DNA of 64,000 bases from Rattus norvegicus (GCF_036323735.1 NC_086028.1:39158501-39222500); one strand, 5' to 3'. Numbered from the stretch's first letter, positions 32,926-45,556 are shown. Notes: generated by a model not told the origin, from the letters alone. Program-made: numbers and translations.

Positions 32926-34227
32926 ACTCATGCTGTGTTATAGTGCACATGTAGGGAAATCAGGACAACTTGAATCTGCTCTTCCTTCTGTCATGCAGGT
33001 TCTGGAAATGGAACTGAAGTCCTCAGCTTGGCAGCAAGCACCTTTACTCACTGAACCATTTCATTGTCCCAAGAAGACTTTTAAAGTGGGACATGAACGT
33101 ACAGCTAAATTAGTTTAGTAACGTTAAATTTATTAAACTTAAGGCACAGGGAATCTCAATTTATATGCCATTTTAAAAGTCATATCTTGACTTCTAAAAC
33201 TTTTAAATTGTTGGCCATGGGTTAAATAAAATCTACACTTCATGAGTAGAATAAAGCATGTTAACCTTTTATAAAGAAATTCTTTTGGTTCTTGGTTACT
33301 TAAGCCCTTCTGCTATTCCTTTTTGCATGTTTGTGAAATTTAATATATTTGCATTGAGTCAGCTCTGAAGCCCCTGCATGTGGTTGATTTTAGGATTAGT
33401 ATTTTCTTTTGAATATTTTAAACCACTCCTCTGGTTTTTAAATAGTTCCAAATTTGCTGCAGTAACTGTTTGTAGCCAATAAGTGACCATTAAATTATAA
33501 TCTCGGCAATGAAGTTTTAGTTTTTAAAATAACTCATGGTAATATATGAGTTTTTACAAGTTAAAGAAAATTATGTTGGACATTAATTTAGCCACCAAAA
33601 ACACAGCAAACATGATACTCATTTAGTTAATCTTTATGCTATAGAATATGAGTAGTAGGTCTTTATTTTTGTATGTGTGAAAGTTATCAGGCAGACATTA
33701 GGATTAATGAGTTAATAGAATGAGAAGTACAAAATGATAGTTGTCATAAAATAATCATCACATAATTTCTGGCTCGTGTGAATATTGTTTCTAATCATTA
33801 TGATACAAGAATATGAACCCTCCATAGTGTAAGACTAGGGATGATAGTAGTATCCTGGTTCACAGAAGTACAATGACGTCTCTATTGGGACAGTTTAGCT
33901 TAATGGTATTAACTGTTGAATAGCCTTGATACTATTAAGGATAAAAAGTAATTGACCGCACCCCAGCTGAGGGTAAGATCCCAAGTCAAACCAGAAAAAG
34001 GAACTGTTTTTTTTCCTTTATAACTGAAATATAGACTTTATTTAAAAAAATATTACTTGCAATCCAATGCAAGAGAACTTTAGAGTACCTCTTGCCAAAA
34101 GTTGGTTCATAGTGTCTGGGAACTGAGTATGAACTGATGAACAGTGATGGCAGGTAGGAAAAATACCCAAGTCTCATCTCTTCCAGATGCAGACTGACCC
34201 ACAGCTGGTAAAAGGGTCAGGAACTTT

Positions 34228-34260
34228 GCCCTGCCCTGCCCCGCCCTGCCCCGCCCTGCC
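34228..34260. repeat. (CCCTG/CCCCG)n pentanucleotide repeat
   Basis: Six to seven GCCCT/GCCCC units occur in 33 bp. The minus strand has repeated GGG/GGGG runs separated by two bases. Confidence 0.9.
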
Positions 34261-34794
34261 AACTGTATAGCAAAGTCCTTTCTTGGGTAGCCTCTGCTGA
34301 CAAAACTGCCTCTGGAACCTGGGAAAATAGAACACTGACAGAATCTACAACTTTTATTACAATGTAGGACTGTTAAAGGGTCAGTTTCAAGCAGAGAGTC
34401 AGTTCATTTGGAGTTGAGGAAGTAGTGCCAGGTAGGAAAATATACTTTGTAAGCTTGTGATGGTTACCAGTGTTAGCAGAATTCAGAATGTGTCTCTTCG
34501 GTGAGGACAAATAACCTGACTCCTCCATGATAGAAGAGATCCATTATAAATTGCTATAAATTCTATAGGTATTTTGTCCCCTTGAGAAATTCCAACATAT
34601 TAGGAACTCAGTATTGTTCCTACTTCTGAAAGATAGATGCTCAGATGTAATTTGAACCCCATCTCATCTTCTCTTTTTGCTACCATACTCAGTATGTTTA
34701 TTGTCTCACTGTACAAGCACTGTAAAAGCTAGAGGAAGAGACTGATGGATGTCCACTTTTGCCTTCTTAATTATTTAGAGCCTTCTCTGGGACT

Positions 34795-35110
34795 TGACAG
34801 ATGGTTTAGCAAGTAAAGTGCTTTCTACCCAAGCATGAAGGCCTGAGTTTAGATACTGAGCAAACATATAGTTGTCTAGATGTATGCTCATAATCCCAGC
34901 GTCATGGGGTGGTAGTGTATGGAATAGAGGGGATAAAGAGAGGCAGGATCATAGGCCTTGCTGGCCAGCCAGTCTAGCCAGAACACTGAGCTCTGTGTTC
35001 CCTTAGAAACGCTGTTCCAGAAAAGAAGCTGTAAAATGATGGAGCAAGAGACATCTACTGTCCACCTCTAGCTGCATACACATAAACATCTGTACACAAA
35101 CACACTAGAG
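34795..35110 (+). repeat. B4-type SINE
   Basis: The head GACAGATGGTTTAGCAAGTA is followed by ATAATCCCAGCGTCATGGGG and a CATACACATAAACATCTGTA tail. Confidence 0.7.
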
Positions 35111-35561
35111 AATAAATAACAGCCCTCTCCACAGCAGATGCCCTGCTGGACTCTATATGGACACAGATGTCTTTAAATTCTGTGCTTATTCTGAAAGGTG
35201 CACATCCACATACCTCTTCCCAGACTACCTCATCACCAGGCTTCTGATTCTGTTCTTTGAAATCACTGACCATTCAAAATTAGTAACTGTCTCTTAGGAT
35301 CAGCAATTGTGGCCATCTGTTTATGATAAGAACAGTGAAAGAAAAAATCAATAAAGTTATATATAAAAAGCCAGAATGCATTATATATGTTACCTCAAGT
35401 TCTGTTTCCTAGAAATATTCATTTCCAGCTTCTGTAGGATCAGCATTCCTTGGAAGCATGGTAAAGAGCCACAAGAAATAAATGGCAAGAGGAACATAGT
35501 GGTTTTCTTCATCTTAATATCAATTTTAATAGATTGTGTAATTTAATAGGGATTAAATCAG

Positions 35562-35757
35562 GAACTAGTAGATGGCTCAGCAGTTAACACTGGCTGCCTT
35601 TCCATAGGACACAGGTTTGAATCTTAGCACCCACATGACAGCTCACAACCATCTGTGTCTCTAGTTCCAAGGCACCCAACCACCTCTTCTGATCTCCTTA
35701 GGCACCAGGCGTGCCACACAGGCATACATGCAGGGAAAACAAACACAATAAAGAGTT
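35562..35757 (+). repeat. B2/B3 SINE
   Basis: AGTAGATGGCTCAGCAGTTA, CTTAGCACCCACATGACAGC and AGGCACCAGGCGTGCCACAC occur in B3 order. Confidence 0.8.
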
Positions 35758-36091
35758 TATATTAAATAAGAGTTAGTTCAAGATTCAAAATCCAGGTGTG
35801 ATGAAAAAGCTCATAACTATATTGGCCTATATAGGGATGAACTGGGTCAACCGAGGTGGAGGTTGGAAGTTCATTGTTCTATGATTGGAGCTTCTACTAT
35901 TTACTATTTATTGAGTAAAAGCAGACTTAAAAGTAAAAACAATCAATTTAAATTTAGGAAAGAAGTTTATAAGTTTGAAAATACTTAGGAAAATATTTAA
36001 TGTCTTTAACAAAGTTGCATCTAAATACTTCTGAAATGTCATTTCTAAGACATAAATTCTTAAAAAATCATGGAGTTTAAAAATATAGATC

Positions 36092-36827
36092 ATTGGTGTT
36101 TTGTACAGGAAATTTTCCCCAGTGCCCATGTGATCGAGACTCTTCCCCACTTTTTCTTCTATTAGTTTGAGTGTATCTGGTTTGATGTGGAGGTCCTTAA
36201 TCCACTTGGACGTAAGCTTTGTACAGGATGATAAGAATGAATTAATTTGTATTCTTCTACACGCTGACCTCCAGTTGAACCAGCATCATTTGTTGAATAT
36301 GCTATCTTTTTGCCACTGGATGTAAAACCATCCTTTGTCAAAGATCAAGTGACCATAAGTGTGTGGGTTCATTTCTGGGTCTTCAGTTCTGTTCCAGTGA
36401 TCTACCTGCCTGTCTCTGTACCAACACCATGCAGTTTTCATCAGTATTGCTCTGTAGTATAGCTTGAGGTCAGGGATGGGGATTTCCCCCATATATTTTA
36501 TTGTTGAGAATAGTTTTTGCTATCCTGAGTTTTTTATTATTCCAAATGAATTTGAGAATTACTCTTTCTAACTCTATGAAGAATTGAATTGGAATTTTGA
36601 TGGGGATTGCATTGAATTGGTAGATTGCTTTCAGCAAGATGCCCACTTTTACTTTATTAATCCTGCCAATCCATGAGCATGGAAGATCTTTACATCTTCT
36701 GAGGTCTTCTATGATTTCTTTCTTCAGAGACTTGAAGTTCTTGTCATAAGATCTTTCACTTGCTTGGTTAGAGTCACACCAAGATATTTTATATTATGTT
36801 ATATTATTTGTGACTATTGTGAAGGTC
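36092..36827 (-). mobile_element. LINE-1 ORF2 fragment (C-terminal half), reverse
   Basis: About 735 bp is closely similar to 23223-23955 of the larger LINE-1, in the same orientation. It encodes broken ORF2 sequence including the MNPHTYGHLIFDKG stretch. There is no 3' UTR or A-tail at its left end, so it is an internal piece left by deletion or rearrangement, not a simple 5'-truncated insertion. Confidence 0.9.
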
Positions 36828-36972
36828 AGGATATACATAAACTACTAACAAAATAATAGTAAACGAAATCAAGGAATGTATTTAAAATACTGTGTTACCA
36901 GCATTAGAATTTTCCAAATACAGGGTTGGTTCTGCATCCAAAATCAGTTAATAAAACATACTATAATAAAAT

Positions 36973-37160
36973 GGGGCTGGAGAGATGGCTCAGTGGTCAA
37001 GAGCACTGATTGCTCTTCCAGAGATCCTGAGTTCAATTCCCAGCAAACACAGGTGGCTTACAACCATCTATAGTGGGATCTGATGCCCTCTTCTGGTGTG
37101 TCTGAAGACAGTGACAATGTATTCACATACATAAAATAAATAAATCTCTTTAAAAAAAAA
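36973..37160 (+). mobile_element. B2 SINE, full length
   Basis: GGGGCTGGAGAGATGGCTCA begins the element, which runs through the AAAATAAATAAATC tail. Confidence 0.93.
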
Positions 37161-37632
37161 GTGTTATAGATTACAGTGCCTGCTATACAAATCTGTGTCT
37201 AAATAAATAAATAAAATGCTATATAAAACTGCCTGGTAATTTAAGCATAGAAAATTATTGATAGAATACAAAACAAAGTGAAATTTGCAGACATACAGGT
37301 AGCAACTTCCTAGTCCTAATAAAAAGCATATATAAAAAAATTTACTTTGTGGTCTATTTGTTTTCACTTATTTCCGACCATTTCCAATTATTTTTTGCTT
37401 CTGGTGCTTTACTGAATCTCCCCTTGGTTTCATAATTTTTATTTGTATGTATTTCTGTGCCACAGATCACAGGTAGAGATTTGAGGACAACTTGGAGGAG
37501 TTCTTTCCTTTCACTCTGTAGGTCCTGGGAATTAAACTCAGGTTGCCAGACATAGAGTTAAGCCTCTTTTGCTTGACCCTTATTGTTAGCTGTTCTGTAT
37601 TAATTAGCTAGTCATTTAAAAATTTTAAAAGG

Positions 37633-37820
37633 GGGACTGGACAGATGGCTCAGTGGTTAAGAGCGCTGACTGCTCTTCCAGAGGTCCTGAGTTCAATTCC
37701 CAGCAACCACATGGTGGCTCACAACCATCTGTAATGGGGTCTGATGCCCTCTTCTGGTGTGTCTGAAGACAGCTACAGTGTACTCATATACATAAAAGAT
37801 AATAATAAAGAAATCTTTAA
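37633..37820 (+). mobile_element. B2 SINE with 15-bp target-site duplication
   Basis: Full B2. Duplications AAAAATTTTAAAAGG lie at 37618-37632 and 37821-37835. Confidence 0.94.
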
Positions 37821-38825
37821 AAAAATTTTAAAAGGTTGGGTTTATGTTTCTCTCCCACTAAATATGATTTTACTTTTGTTACAAAACAGTTGGAGTGTGT
37901 ATATGTAGGCCTGTCTAGTCTAGTCTCTTAAGTTGTTTGGCCTGAGTTGGTCCCGTCCTTCATCATTGGATTACCACTGTGTCCCGCAGTTTGTTAATTT
38001 GTTTCCCACCTTCGTTTCAGTACAGTAGTAGCTTCTTAAAATTTCTGTGTAAATTTTTGGATTGTTATGTCAGACTTTAAAACCAACTTTCTGGGATTTT
38101 TAAGTTATTTTATAACTGTACCGAATCTGTACAATTTGGAGAAATGGCTATCTTATTGATTCGATATCATATGCTGTACATCTTATATAAATGGATTCCA
38201 ATTGTTTAAGATAATAATAAGAATTGTTTTACTATATAGTCTAGCTATCTATAACAGATTTGATTATTTTGAGCCTTATCTTTTAAATTTGTGAGATTAA
38301 ATCTAGCACTTCTTCAGAATTGTGATGTCATTATTAACAAGATGCATTTCTGTGGACAGTAGTTTGTGTCCATATGTTAAGTGCTTGTTCCGTTGGCTCT
38401 TTTTTTTTTTTCCACGTACTCACTGTATATGCTGTGAATCACAGTACAGTACAGACTTAAGGACCTTTCCAGAGATCTCCAAAGTGCATAATGTGTGTCT
38501 GTCCTCCCTCCCTTCCTTCTTTTATCCATCTTTACCTCTTCATCTCCTCTTGGTGCTCCAGCTTTACAAATTTGAAAAATTTGAAGCAGTTTTCTTCCTA
38601 AAAATTGAATTGCTATCTTTCAATTCAGTTAACTGCTTAGTGGGTAGTGTTGTCAAGGTTAAATGTGGGAAGGACAGTAGCCTATTCTGTGTTGCATGAA
38701 ACTTCTTTAGGTTTTATGTATTAGGTAATATAAGGCTCAATTTTAGAAAAAATATTCATAAATCTTCAGCATAGAAATAAAGTGATCTTTTTTTTATGTT
38801 CAAAAGGCAATTTTCTTACATTTGG

Positions 38826-38940
38826 GTAGGGGAGTTGTACTGTATAACTCTGACTGACCTTGAACTAGATCCACGTGCCTCTGCCCTCTTGATTACTGGG
38901 ATTAAAGATGTGTGCCACAATGCCCTGCTATTCAGTTTTA
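38826..38940 (-). repeat. B1 SINE, reverse
   Basis: TGACCTTGAACTAGATCCAC and TACTGGGATTAAAGATGTGT are reversed B1 blocks. Confidence 0.8.
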
Positions 38941-39204
38941 TTGAATTTTGTTAAGGATTTTTATGCAAATTGTTAATAACAAATCTTATATGTTATAAAA
39001 TTGTGTAATTATAATTTTGAGCCTTCTTGTAAAAGTATATGCTATTTGTTGCCTTATTTAAGCCCTGGTTTCAGTTCATTGGTAAAGTTATATAATTTTC
39101 CTTATAAATGACTTAGAATTTATTCTGAATAGCTTTTTTTTTTTAACATTAGTGTCTTTCCCCTTCCTGTTTACTTAATGGAGAGGCAGAATTTTACTTT
39201 GATA

Positions 39205-39405
39205 TATATTTTTTGTTTCATACGTATGAGTATTTTGTCTACACGTAAATATATATGTGCTTGGTGCTACTGGAAACCACAAGAGGATGTCAAATCCCCT
39301 AGTACTGGAATTATGGAAGGCCGTGAACCACCATGTGCATACTGTGATCAAATACAAGTTTTCTGCAAGAGGAATAAGTGCTTTTAACCACTGACAACTG
39401 CACAC
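39205..39405 (-). repeat. B3-type SINE, reverse
   Basis: Reversed B3 order is recognisable (CCACAAGAGGATGTCAAATC, ATGGAAGGCCGTGAACCACC, TGCTTTTAACCACTGACAAC). Confidence 0.65.
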
Positions 39406-39969
39406 ATGGTGTTCACTTATACACATGCAAGAAAAAAAATCATACATAAATATAAATCTTTTAAAAAGCCAAATTATCTAAAATTCTAACACGTATCAAG
39501 GCCTATTATGGAAAAAATAAAAAAAAATAATTCACTAAATATAAACCTAAATGAAATATTATCTCAAATTATTAAAGGACACAATATTAGAAACAAATCA
39601 TTTCTTACTTGGGTATATTTCGTTTGCGCCTTTATTTTCTCTATCCCTCAATCCATTTGAACTTGAAAAGATAAGGCTCAGAATAATCAAATCTGTTTTA
39701 GATAGATAGACTGTGCAGTAGAACAATTTCTATTACTGTCTGAAGCAGTGTAACAACCCTCAGGTCCATTACCTCTTGTTATGTCCTGGTGCTAGTGTCT
39801 TAGAGCGTTCTCAAGTTTACGTATACACACCCATAGGCTTGGTTCATCTTTGTGTCTCAGCCGTTTGACAACCTTTTTTTCTGTTTGCACTTTTTTTTAA
39901 ATTTACCTTTCTAAGGCCCAGTTTTTCGTTGTTTCTTTCTAGTTTTGATTTGTTTAGAAATCTTTTTCT

Positions 39970-40135
39970 TGGGCTGGAAAGATGGCTCAGAAGTTAAGAG
40001 CATTGACTACTCTTCCAGAGGTTCTGAGTTCAGTTCCCAGCAACCACATGGGATTTGACGCTTTATTCTGGTGTGTCTGAGGACAGCTACAGTGTGCTCA
40101 TATAAATATATAAATCTTAAAAAAAAAAAAAAAGA
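39970..40135 (+). mobile_element. B2 SINE with internal deletion and 14-bp duplication
   Basis: The B2 lacks part of the mid-body. Duplications AGAAATCTTTTTCT lie at 39956-39969 and 40136-40149. Confidence 0.93.
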
Positions 40136-40640
40136 AGAAATCTTTTTCTCAGATGAAGCAGATGGAGTACTTCTCTTAGCATAGACTTGCTTAAGGTTTT
40201 CTTTATTTGTTTTTCCCAGAAATAGCTAATCTGGCAATTCCCTTTTTAAAAAACATCATTTTATTGTCTATCTCTGCATTTCTTCATTTACTAAAATGTT
40301 TTTTGTTTCTATATCTGTTTTCTAATGTATTAATTTACTTTTATAAAACAATTATAACATCTTGAATGTTTTTTTAATTTAGTCATTTAAGTGTTTATAA
40401 TTTAAGATTAGGTAAATATCTTTCATAAACAGTTATGGGGACTAAGTAAAGAAATTTTGGAAAATGTACACAGAATTGAGATGAGATTTATCATATTTGA
40501 GTAATTAAGAGGAACTCGTTTATTTTGGTTTTGTTAGAAAGCTCACTAATAGGATCAGTTAATGTCTTGGAGTTTTTATTTTTCCCATATTGACATGTGT
40601 TATAACTTCTGCTAAAGAAATTGTTTTTCTGTTTTTATAG

Positions 40641-40710
40641 TTTTGGTAAGCAGTTTGGAGGAAAAAGAGGATGTGATTGTCTTGTATTAGAACCTTCAGA
40701 AATGATTGTG
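40641..40710 (+). CDS. Rapgef6: Rapgef6 coding exon (probably exon 5), 70 bp
   Basis: The first base completes a Ser codon. The reading is then FGKQFGGKRGCDC, LVLEPSEMIV, ending in phase 0. Bounded by TTTTTATAG and by GTG|GTAAGA. This is where a functional cyclic-nucleotide-binding domain has its phosphate-binding cassette (FGE...R-A). Here the equivalent is FGKQFGG with the Glu absent. That agrees with the established view that PDZ-GEFs do not respond to cAMP in the way of EPAC. Skipping this exon would shift the frame. Confidence 0.95.
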
Positions 40711-41235
40711 GTAAGATGCTGAATTGCTTTTTTGATGTGCTTCAGTTTTAACTCTAAATATGGTAGGCTTTCAATACCCAGGAAAGTTTCCTTTCCATGA
40801 CCTATGGCGATATTTAAATCAGAACCATGTAACACCTTTAGCTATTTTTATCTCTAACACTTTGATGGTTGAAATAATGTCTAACATGATAATGGAGATA
40901 ACATGTCCCCAAATTGGTAACTTTCTTTACCTGTTCTACCACAAAATGTCTGTCTGTGTGTCAAGGAGGGTGGATCTCTTTAAAGGAGCATAAGTTTTCT
41001 AGTGTTTTCTCCTTTGCCATTGATGTAGTCAGTAAACTTCAGATGATCTGAGGGAAAGAGCTAGAGAAAATAAAGGCACATAAGAAATAGACTCAAGTAA
41101 GAAATAGTTTGATTCTAATACTTATACTCTTTAATAATTTGAGATATTTTATTTAGACTTGTGTTTAATGAATTTTTTTTATTTTTCCATAAGAGGCCTA
41201 GATAGTTGTTAGACCTTTAGAAAGTTTAGCTTTTT

Positions 41236-41380
41236 AAAAGATTTATTTTTATGTTTATTTATGAATGATTGGTTTGCCTACATATGTGTAAGTGAGCCAC
41301 ATGTGTGCACTGTTGACAGAGGTGCCCTAGAACTGTAGGTGCTAGACCTGCAGGGTATTCCACTGTGCTTTAGTACTTAG
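41236..41380 (-). repeat. B3-like SINE, reverse, diverged
   Basis: AAGATTTATTTTTATGTTTA, and then degenerate blocks in reversed B3 order. Confidence 0.5.
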
Positions 41381-41957
41381 TGCACATACAGGCTGTACAG
41401 CGTGTTTGTGGGTCAGGAAGTCAGGAAAGCGTTTTATGCTACAGTCTCATCTTCTATTTGCTGCTTGAAACGTGGAACTCTTAAGCTTTGTTGGAAAGGG
41501 AGTTTGTGATGATGATGTTTCAGAAAGAACCAAGCTAAGCTCTGGTTGCTGGTTGTGCTTAGTTCCTTGAGATCCCAGTACAATGCATGCCAACCTGTTG
41601 TGTATGAATTTACATTTATGTTCATTTCTCCATTTCTGTTTAAAGCCCAGAGTTTATTCTGGCATTTTACCATGTCCTTTTTATTTACTGAGTCAGAATT
41701 TATTAGTTTACATTATCATGTATCTATTAATTTACCCATCAGATTGTTTAAGTATTAGACTGGTGGGATGGTTCCCTAGGTAAAGATGCTTGCCATCAAG
41801 TCTGACAGCCTGCTTTCTAGAAATTGTTCCTTGACCTCCATCCACCCTTGGTGTAGAGTGTGTGCATATATACTAAATAATGTAAGAAGATGTTAATAAA
41901 AATTGTTTAAGAATTATTAATTTTTAAACTAATAAATTTAATGTACAACTAATTACA

Positions 41958-42085
41958 AGCTAGACCTCATAATTCATGCTTTAATTCAAGCACTTGACCA
42001 GGTGGTGGCAGGATGAGCATGAGTTCAAAACCTGATAATGAGTCACAGGCAGTATGGGTTACTTATGACATTGTCTCAAAAGGAA
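41958..42085 (+). repeat. B1-like SINE, diverged
   Basis: CATGCTTTAATTCAAGCACT, GAGCATGAGTTCAAAACCTG and an A/G-rich tail. Confidence 0.6.
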
Positions 42086-43417
42086 AAAAAGAAGAGGAAG
42101 AGAAGGAGAAGAAAGAGGACTAGGGTGAGGAGACATGTATTACTAGCCAGAATACCAACATACAAATATATATTTTTTTAATGAAGAAATTACTGTCTAG
42201 AATTTTAATGTACACATGTATTAAATGTACCTTTAAAAAAATTTAACAATGAATTGTACCTCTTTATCATCTTTTTCCCTCTTAAGAAACAAGATATTTT
42301 CATTACCTGACAATGTAAAGGAAACATTTAAGAGAATTTAAAGTAACCCAGGACCCAGATCAAAAACACTCCCATTGGCCAAACCTAGGGGCATTTGGGA
42401 ATCCAAATAAACATTTACGGTGGTGATAACACCTTCATATGTCATACAGTAGTTAACTCTTGACGATGTAATGAGTGACGAGGGAAGACGAACTAGCACT
42501 CCATGGTGGTAGGACGCCAACTAACAAAGAGTGAGGAAACACTCGGCTTAAAATTGGCAAAACTAGGGAGGCTAATGGTCAGTTAGGGAACCAAGTACTT
42601 AGGACACCACAGAGTATGTTCCTAGCAATAATTTATGAAGGGAACATTACTAAATTTCTGGTGTTAAAATATGGCAGATTTCCACCAGAGCAGTAGCTAC
42701 TGCTACTGCCATCACATGTACACAAACTAATGGGATATTACTCCTGTTGTGACAACACTGAAAGAAGAAAGGTCATTTCTGGGATGAATTCTTGCTCAGC
42801 ATTCATACTTAAACCAGACTCACGAATTACCAAACAAATTAGAGAATGTTCTACGTATTGCTGAGATCTCAGTGACAGGAACTAGAACAGTCCTGGAACT
42901 GCTCTAAAAGACAAATGTAACATCTAATGAACATAGTGCTTGTTGACTCTCGGGCAGTGGAGAATTAGAAATCATGTTAACAATATGGCATGCAGGTAAG
43001 ATACTGTCGAAGTCTTGATTTTGATAACTGTGTTATGCTAATATGGGATAAAGTTCTAGGCATGAGAAAATGCATGTTGATAAATTTCATAAGAAATAGA
43101 CAATGTCCCTCTAAGTTACTTTTTAGATAGTTCAGGAAAAACTGGTGTGTATAGAATGTCAATTAAAATGTGTTCAAATATAAATATAATTTTTAAATTT
43201 TAGAACTGTTTTTGCTGATTCATCTATGTTTAGAATGCTTTGTTAATTATAGTAGAAAATAATCCAAAATTTTAGAATTTTAAAATATTGAGAATTCATC
43301 CAAATATTTGATCTCTAGTAACTTCAGGGATGATTGGAACTACCTGTGGCCAGACACCTTATTCATTGAATATATTAACTTAGTTGATATCTTTCAAAGT
43401 AAAGATCAATTTGTTGC

Positions 43418-43530
43418 CATGGTGGCAAATGCCTGTAGTCCCAGTACTTCAGAAACTGAGGCAGGAGAAATGCTGAACTTTCAGGGACAATGTGGGCCAC
43501 AGTGAGACCCTCTCTCGTAAGCCGAGAAAA
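43418..43530 (+). repeat. B1 SINE
   Basis: ATGGTGGCAAATGCCTGTAG, GAGGCAGGAGAAATGCTGAA and AGTGAGACCCTCTCTCG. Confidence 0.75.
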
Positions 43531-44345
43531 CAAAATTAATCTTGTTTTTAAGAGGTTATGAATCTATTATCTGGAATGCGTTTTATTACATTAGAAAGAT
43601 TTCTTTTCCCCATTAGGGATTTTTGTGTTGAGACGATACTTAAAAGATTCTGTACATTTTTTTTTATTTTTAATTTTTAAATGTAGTTTCTTCCAGGTAG
43701 GAAGACAAGGACAGCTACTTAACAGCCTATGTCCCAATACATTCTTGTGGTTAGACCAGTTTTTCCTAAAAGTGAAGAACTACATGACAGGCACCTATGT
43801 TGTAACTTGAAGACTTCATCCATAATTAAAAATAATGACAAAGGGTTTTATTGGTAGGCAATCATTAGCATTGGAAAGCATCTAATAAAATTGGAGCCTC
43901 TGTCTCTGCTGAGAGTGTGAGGTACTGCTGCCAATTTAGAAAAATGGTTAGGTGTTGGTTAACATTATTTCCCATTAATTTCACTCCAAAATATTTAACA
44001 TCTTGTATACAGATGTGTACATTATCCATAATTTCACAGAAATAGAAATAGCTCAAATATCTATAACCTGAGTAAACTTTATCCAGTGTCCATAATATGG
44101 AATAGTACTCTGCCTTATATAGAGTGAGCTGTCTATTCTGTCATAAATGGATAAACCTTGAAAATACTCTGTTAATTAAAGGAAACCAGAGGGGGTGAGG
44201 GGGCGGTGATTGGGATGTAGAGTGAATAAATAAGTTAATTGATGGAAAAAAATACTGTGTTGAATGCAAAATAATGTAAAGAAGCTAGACACACAAAGCC
44301 ATCAATTATATTACTTCATTTATATAAACTGTGTACAATAGGACT

Positions 44346-44470
44346 CCAGGTGGTGGCACATGCTTTTAATCCTAGCACTCTGGAGGCAGACAGAGCTCTG
44401 TGAGTACAAGGTTAGGCAGGTCTACTCCATAGCGAGTTTGATGCCAGGAAGGGTGATATAAAGATACTCC
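44346..44470 (+). repeat. B1 SINE
   Basis: CAGGTGGTGGCACATGCTTT, TAATCCTAGCACTCTGGAGG and a diverged 3' half. Confidence 0.8.
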
Positions 44471-44477
44471 ATCTCTG

Positions 44478-44569
44478 TGTGTGTGTGTGTGTGTCTGTCT
44501 ATCTGGTGTTTTACTCTCTATCTGTATACGTGTACGTGTACGTGTGTGTGTGTGTGTGTGTGTGTGTGT
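44478..44569. repeat. (GT)n tracts with (ACGTGT)n
   Basis: A short (GT)n at 44478-44492 is followed by an ACGTGT hexamer run and a longer (GT)n at 44528-44569. Confidence 0.9.
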
Positions 44570-44864
44570 ATTACAAATAAGTCTTATATTACAAAAGAGA
44601 AATTAAACTGATAGGAACAGTGGAGATTAGTAGTTGCCTTTTATAGAAAGGAAGGGCAAGACAGAGAGACTGAATTTCTTTAGGGTGGTAATATTGAGCT
44701 AGAACTAGAAAACGGTGACTGTTAAACAATTTCATGACTATACAGAAAGCTACTGAACTATATCAATAAAAAACAGGAAATTTGTTAGATGATTTATAGA
44801 ACAAAACTACAGTAATCCTGAGTACCAAGGAAACTTTTTAAACCAAAGAACAAAGAATGCACAT

Positions 44865-45055
44865 TGCAGGACTGGAGTGGTCACAGTTAAGAACACTTGG
44901 ACTCCCACACAGGACCCAGGTTCATTAGCATCACAGTCGGTTCTGATGCTTGTTTCTGGTTTCCACGGGGACAGCCACCAGGCCCACACATGTTACACAT
45001 ACATGCATGCAGACAAACTCCCATACCCAAAGAATAAGATAAACAAGTAAATCTA
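44865..45055 (+). repeat. B3-type SINE
   Basis: TGGTCACAGTTAAGAACACT, CAGGACCCAGGTTCATTAGC and an AATAAGATAAACAAGTAAAT tail. Confidence 0.7.
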
Positions 45056-45391
45056 AACAAAAAGAGTACTCATTTCAGAGAAAAAAATGTAAGGAATACA
45101 CATATAACAATGAGGCTTCATTTACATCAGAGAATCATGTGAAATAAATAAAATAAATACACTGCAAGTACATATATAATTATTTCCCATAAATAAGCCT
45201 AATTGTGTGACTATTCCAGGAATATTTTAAGTTCAAGGTCAGGCACAGATACAGAACAAGAATCTGTCTTGGGACAAAGAAAAAAAGTTTAAGGGAGACA
45301 GAGACATACATGGCTTTGAATATCGGGTGTAAGAGTTTACATTTATCAAGGATAAGGAGATGATGCTGGGTAACATTAGGGATGCTTTTTG

Positions 45392-45556
45392 GAGAAGCTG
45401 AGTTCAGTTTCCAGCACCTACATGGTTATGGTGTGTAACTCCAATTCCAGGGGGTCCAGTGCCGCCTTCTGGACTCTACATACACCAGATATATGTGTAG
45501 TGCACAGACATACATACAGGGAAAAACCTATATACATAAAATGAATTTTTAAAATT
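45392..45556 (+). repeat. B3 SINE, partial
   Basis: It lacks the extreme 5' end. CAGTTTCCAGCACCTACATG and CCAGTGCCGCCTTCTGGACT are clear. Confidence 0.75.

Larger units (their letters stand above)
32153..40640 (+). other. Rapgef6: Rapgef6 intron, 8,488 bp
   Basis: A GT-AG intron with a GTAAGT donor and a TTCTGTTTTTATAG acceptor. SINEs, a LINE-1 fragment and simple repeats are listed separately. A reversed B3-like stretch may lie at about 37440-37580. Stretches with nothing I can name: 32153-32880, 32930-34220, 34270-34790, 37850-38820 and 40150-40640. Confidence 0.88.
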
